A stretch of 37,487 bases of DNA. It comes from Gammaproteobacteria bacterium (GTDB lineage Bacteria > Pseudomonadota > Gammaproteobacteria > Enterobacterales > Alteromonadaceae). This document shows positions 32,401 to 37,487 of the stretch, piece by piece (positions within the stretch are counted from its first letter, which is position 1; each line of letters begins with the position of its first letter). The notes under the pieces are model-generated. The model was given only the letters and a program-made list of their open reading frames with translations, did not search any database and had not been told where the DNA came from. The position numbers and the translations under genes are program-made. The stretch is taken from the NCBI GenBank assembly GCA_002401725.1, contig NVTW01000022.1, positions 1 to 37,487 on the forward strand, in the 5' to 3' direction.

Positions 32401-32655
32401 GCTGGTATGACTCCGTTACTATTTGAAACCAGTACACAAGCACAAATTATTATACCACTGGCAACCAGTATTGTTTTTGGTATTGCCACTTCAACCTTAT
32501 TAGTTATTTTTGTTATTCCCAGTTTATACACCATTTTAGAAGACTTTGGTTTAACTCGCGTAATTAATTCAGAAAGTGACAAATTAGAAGAGAATAAACC
32601 AGAAGAAAATAATTCAACCCCAACCTCGGAGACCCCCTTTAATGTTAACCTGTAA
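29470..32655 (+). CDS. RND efflux pump permease
   Basis: The 1061-residue protein has the full RND fold: helix 1 at about 10-30, a large periplasmic loop with VPYPGATPADVEQGI, helices 2-6 around 330-480 with GILMDDAIVIAES (the aspartate pair of the proton relay), a second periplasmic loop, and helices 7-12 at 870-1030. It exports small molecules by proton exchange. It belongs to the HAE1-like group but the substrate cannot be read. A Glu/Asn-rich tail (LEENKPEENN) overlaps the start of the cytochrome gene by 14 bases. Confidence 0.95.
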   Translation: MIRFFAGHPTAANLLMLVFLLMGLLTLPNIKRETFPKVNAYSVQIKVPYPGATPADVEQGICLTLEDALDGISFIDEKICQARQNIGIMTVKMLETGDFTKFLDDVNSAVNAVNDFPKEAELATVSELGRTQNVVSIALTAELPRTELKTLAEQIKQALLRHPQITLVDIQGFSDRQLLIAVPSYNIRRYGLSLQDIANIVNKQDIDLPVGTIDTNFQERQIRVNDERRSAVDLANIIIATGENGNDVRLGDIATITDSFELKEEKVLFNGEPAALIVVNKNTTDDSLRVLNAVEEVLAQQRAKLPSGVSLKLTQDATSIVKDRINLLVSNAWQGLLLVFAVMWLFFTIRYAFWVVMGLPVSFLASMYFLNLMGISINMFSMVALLLALGILMDDAIVIAESIGSQIKKGLSPYAASIEGTKVVARGVVSSFLTTICIFIGLVFIEGDLGQILKVIPIVLLTVITVSLIEAFLILPHHLNHSLSHAQKTPDSAFRLKFEQKFERFRLKMLQLVTHLIKYRYAFIGSVIALFLISVSMLASGILKFSAFPNIEGDMVQARILMPSGTPLKQTENVVNKLLAALKKTEQEFQAQESSHTKDKQLIKAVNVTYNENEDAFELGPHLATIKVDLLTAEARNTHIQAFTDSWRKHSGVIPQALTISYKEPVIGPSGKAIEIRIMGDDFKQLSTASSDLQQWLSGYQGVNNIFDDLRPGKPEYSLTLKAGALNLGIDAQTIANQLRAAFQGIKVLESNISLETFEVTVKLDHASRDEFIDFDNFAIIHPQTKAVIPLSSVANITTTRGYARISRINNQRTVTVYGDIDVNKNNTKKVLADISKHWLPHFKQSYPNLRLSFEGEIKNAGTTQISMLKAFIVGLFGVFILLSFQFKSYVEPFIVLVAIPLAMIGVIWGHLLMGLQFTMPSMMGFVSLAGIVVNDSILLVEFVKQHVKKGLSVHEAAAQASYDRFRAVLLTSITTIAGMTPLLFETSTQAQIIIPLATSIVFGIATSTLLVIFVIPSLYTILEDFGLTRVINSESDKLEENKPEENNSTPTSETPFNVNL

Positions 32656-33088
32656 AAAAACAACCTTACTACTGATCGGTAGTTTACTTACTTTAAGTTC
32701 AATGCAAGCCATTAGCGCACCAACAAATAATGAGGATCAAGATACCTTAAAAATCATTATGCAAGGGTTGTTAAAAAACACTCATAAAATAACCCAAGGT
32801 ATTGTCTTGCATGATTTTGCATTAATTGAAAAAGCAGCTAAAAACATCGCTGAACACCCAAAGCCGTCAATGATGACGAGAATGAAGCTAGTTAAAGCAA
32901 TGGGGGCTGATATGGGTAAATTTAAAACCAAAGATGATGTAGTACATCACAGTTCAGTTAACTTAATTAAGGCAGCGCAACAAAAAGATATGCCCGCTAT
33001 TCAGCAAGAATATCAAATAATGATTAATGGCTGTGTTGCTTGTCATAATGAATTTAAAGAACGTGTAGCAAAAATTTTAAGCAAGTAA
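32642..33088 (+). CDS. Exported c-type cytochrome (cytochrome c'-like)
   Basis: The 148-residue protein has a signal peptide (about 1-26, ending AISA) and one haem-binding motif, CVACH (C131, C134, H135), close to the C-terminus, in a helical domain. A single C-terminal CXXCH in a four-helix protein is the cytochrome c'/c556 arrangement. It is periplasmic and could carry electrons or bind NO or other gases. It starts within the last 14 bases of the RND pump gene, so it is translated with the pump, an unusual partner. Confidence 0.85.
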   Translation: MLTCKKTTLLLIGSLLTLSSMQAISAPTNNEDQDTLKIIMQGLLKNTHKITQGIVLHDFALIEKAAKNIAEHPKPSMMTRMKLVKAMGADMGKFKTKDDVVHHSSVNLIKAAQQKDMPAIQQEYQIMINGCVACHNEFKERVAKILSK

Positions 33089-33139
33089 ATTGATTTCTAC
33101 TTAATCTTACTAACCTTACTAAATGGGTAAATATTATCA

Positions 33140-33982
33140 ATGTCAGCTCTTAAAATACCTGATGCGCCAAAATCAATCCAAAAAGGATTTCCGCTAAAAC
33201 TTGTTTTGGATAAACAAGCCGTTACTCAGTTAGCTGAAAATTTACATTTTGTTTATGCTGCTTTTGAAAAATCTACATTTATTGAACAAGCGTTAACGGA
33301 CATTAGAACATTAGGTATTAAAGAAAGAAGTGAGCATATTGCTAAAATGATGCGCAATTATTTACCTGATAATTACAGTGCTGCCATTGATATAATTCTG
33401 GCGTCATTAACGCCACCATTACAACGAACTGAAGGTAACGGCTTGGCAATAATGTTTTATATGCCACACTGTAGCTTTATCGCTAATTACGGACTTGATG
33501 CTAATAATAATGGCGGTGTTGATCCTTTCGATATTTCGATGAATGCTCAATATGAATTAACTAAACGCTTCACCTGTGAGTATTCGATTCGCCCTTTTAT
33601 TGTCCATAATGAAACGCGAACCATGGATTTATTGTATCAATGGATGCATGATGATGATCCTCATGTTCGCCGATTATGCTCAGAAGGCACTAGACCTCGA
33701 CTTCCATGGTCTAAGAAGATAGATTCGTTTGTTAACGATCCTAGCCCTTGTTTAGCTATTTTAGAGCAATTGAAAAATGATGCAGATTTATATATTCGCC
33801 GCAGTGTTGCTAACCATGTTGGTGATATAGCCAAAGATCATCTTGATTTAGCCTTAACGCTTTGTGAAAACTGGTTGGTTGATGCGACTAAAGAAGTAAA
33901 ATGGCTAATACGCCATGCGGTACGAAACCCAGTAAAAAAAGGTAATGAGCGAGCGATTACCATAAGAAAAGCGGCTAAATAA
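33140..33982 (+). CDS. AlkC-like DNA alkylation repair protein (HEAT-like)
   Basis: The 280-residue protein matches the AlkC/COG4335 family of HEAT-like DNA glycosylases: DDPHVRRLCSEGTRPRLPW and LIRHAVRNPVKKGNERA are typical. Such enzymes excise 3-methyladenine without base flipping. The segment YIRRSVANHVGDIAKDH is a HEAT-like helix pair. It starts 51 bases after the cytochrome gene and may share its message. Confidence 0.85.
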   Translation: MSALKIPDAPKSIQKGFPLKLVLDKQAVTQLAENLHFVYAAFEKSTFIEQALTDIRTLGIKERSEHIAKMMRNYLPDNYSAAIDIILASLTPPLQRTEGNGLAIMFYMPHCSFIANYGLDANNNGGVDPFDISMNAQYELTKRFTCEYSIRPFIVHNETRTMDLLYQWMHDDDPHVRRLCSEGTRPRLPWSKKIDSFVNDPSPCLAILEQLKNDADLYIRRSVANHVGDIAKDHLDLALTLCENWLVDATKEVKWLIRHAVRNPVKKGNERAITIRKAAK

Positions 33983-34018
33983 TTTTATTGTTTGGCGGCT
34001 TTTTATGAATAAATAATA

Positions 34019-34255
34019 TCAAATATTTTTAATGCGAATATCTTGTTGCTGGTTTGAGTGTTCAGCTAAAGCAGCTTTGCGCTCACGCTCTAAGCGTTTA
34101 TCGCAAGGATTGTCGCAATCACACGCTTTTTCAATGCCCATAGTACCTAAACCGCCACAACTGCCAGCAATAGATTTGCGTTGAAAAATATAACCAACTG
34201 CCATTGCCAGTACAACAACGAGAAAAAAAACTAAGGTAATAAAAAATATTGCCAT
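34019..34255 (-). CDS. nqrM: Na+-NQR maturation protein NqrM
   Basis: The 78-residue protein has one N-terminal membrane helix (about 3-23) followed by the NqrM cysteine pattern: SCGG (C33), then CDCDNPC (C45, C47, C51). By family knowledge it delivers iron to the NqrD/NqrE intramembrane site. It sits after apbE, in the usual nqr accessory position. Confidence 0.93.
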   Translation of the reverse strand: MAIFFITLVFFLVVVLAMAVGYIFQRKSIAGSCGGLGTMGIEKACDCDNPCDKRLERERKAALAEHSNQQQDIRIKNI

Positions 34256-34290
34256 TTTAAAGCCTATAAAAATAAATCATTTATATTAAA

Positions 34291-34376
34291 AGATCCTGAC
34301 CTTCGTCAGGATGACAATACTGCGCGCTCTCAAGATTAAAAAACTGCGCCGTCATACTGAATTTATTTCAGTATCT
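34291..34376. repeat. Repeat family 3, pair of hairpins
   Basis: Two hairpins in opposite orientation: ATCCTGAC/GTCAGGAT (34293-34312, four-base loop) and ATACTGAA/TTCAGTAT (34354-34374, five-base loop). The first is followed by GACAAT and the second preceded by GTC, giving an inverted pair. A related hairpin is at 35469-35504. It lies between apbE and nqrM. Confidence 0.7.
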
Positions 34377-34411
34377 TTTCTCTGAGGATCACCCCAACAG
34401 CCGAGGGAAAC

Positions 34412-35449
34412 TCACTTCAAATAAGGAACGAATTTTACCGTACTTTCTTCCACAAAACCATGCTCAGATTTTGAAATAAATAAAGCGGCAATATCATGTT
34501 GATTAGCAAAAGCTAAGCCTTTTTCTTCGCCCATCACCATTAACGTAGTTGATAATCCATCTGCGGTCATTGATGACGGTGCAATAACCGTTACCGACAC
34601 TAATTTGTGATTAATGGGTTTACCGGTATCAGGGTCGATAATATGAGAAAAACGCTGACCATCAACTTCAAAGTAATTTCGATAATCTCCTGAGGTAGCA
34701 ATAGCATTGTCTTTCGGTAAAATTATATCTTGTACGCTACGTTCTTCACTTACTGGCTTTTCTATTGCCACCGCCCATAATTCACCCGTATGCTTAAACC
34801 CCTTTAAACGCATTTCACCGCCAATTTCTACTAGGTAGTTTTTAAACCCTTGTGCCTCAATAAAATCGGCGACTTTATCCACCCCATAACCTTTTGCTGT
34901 AGTTGACAGATCAACATAAAGATCGGGGATAGCCTTACGTAGCATGTTACCTTTTAGGGTTAAATAATCTAAACCGATACGTTTTCGTGTTGCGGTTAAT
35001 ACTTCAGGGCTAGGAATTTTATCAGGGCGTAAATCTGGACCAAAGCCCCACAAATTTACTAATGGACCAACAGTAATATCAAGCTTGCCGCCGCTGAGTT
35101 TGCCTAAACGAATAGACTCAGCAATCACGCGACGTAAACCATCACTAATTTGCACAGGCTCAGTGGAAGTGTTTTTGTTAAAACGCGATAATTCAGAGTC
35201 GGGTATATAAGTCGACATTTGTTGATTAACTTGTTTTAACAAGGCATCAATATCGGCATGGACATTTTTATCTGCTACTTGTTGTTCAGTTGCAACAATT
35301 TTAACGTGGTAAGTCGTCCCCATAGTATTACCTTGCAGTAATACTTCGGTGACTTTATTCACATCATCAGTTTGTTTTGAACAACCTGATAATAAAATTA
35401 AAGAAACAAAAACTAAGCGTGTAAAGGTAAGTTTAAGGTGTTTTTTCAT
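34412..35449 (-). CDS. apbE: FAD:protein FMN transferase
   Basis: The 345-residue lipoprotein has signal MKKHLKLTFTRLVFVSLILL and lipobox ending C23. It carries GNTMGTTYHVK, LSTTAKGYGVDKV, YLVEIGGEMRLKG and HIIDPDTGKPI, all ApbE hallmarks. It transfers FMN from FAD onto threonine residues of NqrB and NqrC on the periplasmic side. It follows nqrF after a strong terminator and two repeat elements, so it may have its own promoter. Confidence 0.95.
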   Translation of the reverse strand: MKKHLKLTFTRLVFVSLILLSGCSKQTDDVNKVTEVLLQGNTMGTTYHVKIVATEQQVADKNVHADIDALLKQVNQQMSTYIPDSELSRFNKNTSTEPVQISDGLRRVIAESIRLGKLSGGKLDITVGPLVNLWGFGPDLRPDKIPSPEVLTATRKRIGLDYLTLKGNMLRKAIPDLYVDLSTTAKGYGVDKVADFIEAQGFKNYLVEIGGEMRLKGFKHTGELWAVAIEKPVSEERSVQDIILPKDNAIATSGDYRNYFEVDGQRFSHIIDPDTGKPINHKLVSVTVIAPSSMTADGLSTTLMVMGEEKGLAFANQHDIAALFISKSEHGFVEESTVKFVPYLK

Positions 35450-35468
35450 TTGTATAGATCACTTAAAT

Positions 35469-35504
35469 AGATCCTGAATACTGAAATAAATTCAGGATGA
35501 CAAT
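35469..35504. repeat. Repeat family 3, single hairpin
   Basis: ATCCTGAA (35471-35478) pairs with TTCAGGAT (35491-35498) around a 12-base loop and is followed by GACAAT, as at 34293-34312. It directly abuts copy D of family 1, just upstream of apbE. Confidence 0.65.
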
Positions 35505-35508
35505 AAAA

Positions 35509-35700
35509 TACATGCCTATGCACTTGACTCAGGATCGTCCTTCCCGCAGTCTTTTAAGCGGACGCTGCATGGATGCAGCTGTATTAGACAATGCATGGAG
35601 CATATTGTCCTGAATCTACGTCAAAAAGTACAAGATCTTCGATAAAAGCGTCTCGAAGATGACGATTATAATAAATATCTGAGTTATCTGCATAGGCATA
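35509..35700 (-). repeat. MITE-like repeat family 1, copy D (full length)
   Basis: This 192-bp copy has both ends: CATGCCTATGCA at 35511-35522 and TGCATAGGCA at 35689-35698, flanked by TA on both sides. It lies in the opposite orientation to copies A and B. The middle contains palindromes GCTGCAT/ATGCAGC and GACAAT/ATTGTC. With the flanking family 3 hairpin and the nqr terminator it fills the 373-bp gap between apbE and nqrF; no gene is seen there. Confidence 0.8.
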
Positions 35701-35726
35701 ATAAAATATAACTATTTTACCATTAA

Positions 35727-35759
35727 AAAAGGCGAATACTGAAACAGTATTCGCCTTTT
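35727..35759 (-). terminator. Rho-independent terminator of the nqr operon
   Basis: A perfect 15-bp stem (AAAAGGCGAATACTG/CAGTATTCGCCTTTT) with a 3-base loop, followed on the minus strand by a T run of six in total. It lies 64 bases past the nqrF stop and separates nqrF from apbE. Confidence 0.9.
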
Positions 35760-35822
35760 ATAGATTTTTAAATCAGTGTTTATATTTTAAATGTTCTGCA
35801 AAAAACCGCTTAGTTGTGAATA

Positions 35823-37046
35823 TTAGCCGCCGAAGTCATCAAGTAATATATTCTCATCTTCTACACCGAGATCTTTCAACATGTGAATAACCGCAGCACT
35901 CATCATTGGTGGTCCACACATGTAGAACTCACAATCTTCTGGTGCTTCATGGTCTTTCAAGTAGTTTTCAAACAATACGTTATGAATAAAACCCGTTAAG
36001 CCATCCCAGTTATCTTCTTTTTGTGGATCTGACAGTGCAATATGCCATTCAAAATTGTCATTTTCTGCCGCTAAACCGTTGAAGTCATCTTCATAAAACA
36101 CTTCACGAGCTGAGCGCGCGCCGTACCAATAGCTAATCTTACGATTAGTATTCAAACGTTTAAGTTGATCAAATATATGTGAACGCATTGGCGCCATACC
36201 TGCACCGCCACCCACAAAGACCATTTCAGCATCGGTTTCTTTGGCGAAAAATTCACCAAATGGACCAGAAATTGTTACTTTATCACCGGGCTTAAGATTG
36301 AAAATATATGAAGACATTTTACCTGCTGGCAAATGTAATTTTCCAGGAGGCGGCGTTGCAATACGCACGTTCAGCATAATAATGCCTTCTTCCTCTGGAT
36401 AGTTAGCCATTGAATAAGCACGCATGGTTTCTGTATCAACTTTTGATTCCACATCAAAAAAGCCAAAATGGTTCCAATCGCCTTTATACTGGTCAGAAAT
36501 ATCAAAATCGCTATATTTAACATGATGCGGTGGCGCAACAATTTGAATATAACCACCGGCTTTAAACGGTACAGATTCGCCATTTGGAATTTGTAATTTA
36601 AGCTCTTTAATGAACGTTGCTTTGTTATCGTTAGAGATAACTTTACATTCCCATTGTTGAACACCAAAAATTTCATCGTCTAGGACGATATCCATATCAT
36701 GTTTAACCGCAACCTGACATGAAAGACGACAACCTTCTTTGGCTTCACGTTTGTTAATGTGGCCTTCTTCAGTGGGTAATATATCGCCACCACCTGAATT
36801 AATATGAACGCGACATTGTCCGCACGTACCACCACCACCACAAGCTGACGGTATAAAAATACCTTGATCAGCTAAAACACCCAATAATTTACCACCAGCT
36901 GCAGCCACTACTGACTTTTCTGGATCACCATTTATACTAATTGTGACATCACCTGTAGCAACTAGCTTAGATTTAGCAAATAAAATCACTAACACTAACG
37001 CTATAACTATCGCGGTAAACATCGATATGCCGAGAATAATTTCCAT
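35823..37046 (-). CDS. nqrF: Na+-translocating NADH:quinone reductase subunit F
   Basis: The 407-residue protein has a membrane anchor (about 1-24), a 2Fe-2S ferredoxin domain with ligands C69, C75, C78 and C110 ([12 protein letters not shown], then LSC), an FAD domain with RAYSMANY, and an NADH-binding domain with [21 protein letters not shown] and a C-terminal DDFGG. It takes electrons from NADH into the complex. Its start is 168 bases after nqrE, unusually far for nqr genes, because a repeat element lies between. Confidence 0.97.
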   Translation of the reverse strand: MEIILGISMFTAIVIALVLVILFAKSKLVATGDVTISINGDPEKSVVAAAGGKLLGVLADQGIFIPSACGGGGTCGQCRVHINSGGGDILPTEEGHINKREAKEGCRLSCQVAVKHDMDIVLDDEIFGVQQWECKVISNDNKATFIKELKLQIPNGESVPFKAGGYIQIVAPPHHVKYSDFDISDQYKGDWNHFGFFDVESKVDTETMRAYSMANYPEEEGIIMLNVRIATPPPGKLHLPAGKMSSYIFNLKPGDKVTISGPFGEFFAKETDAEMVFVGGGAGMAPMRSHIFDQLKRLNTNRKISYWYGARSAREVFYEDDFNGLAAENDNFEWHIALSDPQKEDNWDGLTGFIHNVLFENYLKDHEAPEDCEFYMCGPPMMSAAVIHMLKDLGVEDENILLDDFGG

Positions 37047-37080
37047 CGACTTTTCCTCAAATTTATTTAAAATCTCTAAC

Positions 37081-37202
37081 CCACATTTTGAACTTATGTG
37101 GCGAACTTAGGTTGCGTAGTATGGCTGCTAGTACAAGGCGGTAGCGCGGAGTTGACGATAGTCAATAAGCACTTCCAACGCAGTAATTGCAGCCATAATG
37201 CG
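37081..37202. repeat. Hairpin plus repeat family 2, copy 2, between nqrE and nqrF
   Basis: CCACAT/ATGTGG (37081-37101) forms one hairpin. Next, ends 37115-37128 and 37189-37202 are inverted (TATGGCTGC/GCAGCCATA perfect), enclosing TACAAGGCG, a central TTGAC-GATA-GTCAA hairpin, and CAACGCAGTAATTG. These internal blocks match the element at 3994-4155. Confidence 0.65.
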
Positions 37203-37214
37203 TGAGATAAATCG

Positions 37215-37487
37215 TTACAACGAGATACCACCGAACGATAAGAAGCCAAACGCCATTAGTCCTGCAGTAATAAACGTAATACCTAAACCTTTTAAGCCCT
37301 CAGGCACGTCTGAGTATTTCATCTTCTCACGAATACCAGCCATTAATACAATCGCTAACATCCAACCGACACCAGAGCCAATACCGTAGACAACTGATTC
37401 ACCTAAATCTAAGTTTTTAGCGACCATAAATGATACCGCACCAAAAATGGCACAGTTAACGGTAATAAGCGGTAAAAATATCCCCAA
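37215..37487 (-). CDS. nqrE: Na+-translocating NADH:quinone reductase subunit E, C-terminal part
   Basis: The frame is open to the window edge, giving the last 90 residues of about 200. [14 protein letters not shown] contains the conserved NqrE cysteine (in VNCAIFG) that helps bind the intramembrane iron site shared with NqrD, followed by [19 protein letters not shown] and three membrane helices to the end (LSFGGISL). NqrE is part of the sodium channel of the complex. Confidence 0.95.
   Translation of the reverse strand: MGIFLPLITVNCAIFGAVSFMVAKNLDLGESVVYGIGSGVGWMLAIVLMAGIREKMKYSDVPEGLKGLGITFITAGLMAFGFLSFGGISL

Noticed and set aside
33960-34010. Terminator after the AlkC-like gene (AAAAGC and GCTTTTT)
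   Set aside because: The stem is only 6 bp with a long loop; not strong enough to call.

Overview
The window looks like chromosomal DNA of an AT-rich marine gammaproteobacterium, most likely Colwelliaceae (Colwellia or Thalassotalea type) in the Alteromonadales. This is inferred from the low GC, the combination of Na+-NQR with an oxaloacetate decarboxylase Na+ pump, a PEP-CTERM protein, Colwellia-like protein sequences, and the gammaproteobacterial order alaS - aspartokinase - csrA - tRNA-Ser(GCU) - tRNA-Arg(ACG). No prophage, integrase, transposase, CRISPR array or toxin-antitoxin pair was found.

Layout. 0-5 kb: the end of a fumarylacetoacetate hydrolase gene and maiA (tyrosine/homogentisate catabolism), a DUF3014 membrane protein, a PlsC-like acyltransferase, the 4.5S SRP RNA (ffs), a PEP-CTERM protein and pdxH. 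5-9.3 kb, minus strand: a periplasmic solute-binding protein and the oadGAB sodium-pumping oxaloacetate decarboxylase operon. 9.3-11 kb: paired ATTGTATACAAT palindromes, a small lipoprotein, and a decaying tRNA array (tRNA-Ser, two intact tRNA-Arg, four broken tRNA-Arg copies) with its own promoter and terminator. 11-15.7 kb, minus: csrA, aspartokinase, alaS, recX. 15.9-19.5 kb: a large lipoprotein with internally duplicated BACON-like and propeller-like modules. 19.7-27.2 kb, minus: a secreted metallo-beta-lactamase-fold hydrolase, a two-component-propeller histidine kinase, an isolated large flagellin and dinB with a LexA box. 27.4-34 kb, plus: a tetR-adaptor-RND pump-cytochrome c'-like operon and an AlkC-like DNA repair protein. 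34-37.5 kb, minus: nqrM, apbE, nqrF and the end of nqrE.

How the genes connect. Two sodium-motive systems (Oad and NQR) lie in the window. The NQR end carries the accessory genes needed to mature the complex: apbE attaches FMN and nqrM handles the iron site. The translation and carbon-storage block (tRNAs, csrA, alaS) is conserved in order, but recA is absent upstream of recX. The tetR operon overlaps base by base from regulator to cytochrome, and a perfect 23-bp inverted repeat lies over its promoter.

The least expected material is non-coding. There are three families of short repeats without genes: a MITE-like family with four copies, a second family sharing a core and present once upstream of pdxH and once inside the nqr operon, and hairpins around apbE. 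There are several strong palindromic operator candidates. In the tRNA array, broken tRNA-Arg units alternate with spacers that each carry two hairpins, the second keeping its pairing while its sequence changes. I do not see a clear new defence or biosynthetic system; the tRNA array is the best candidate for something undescribed.
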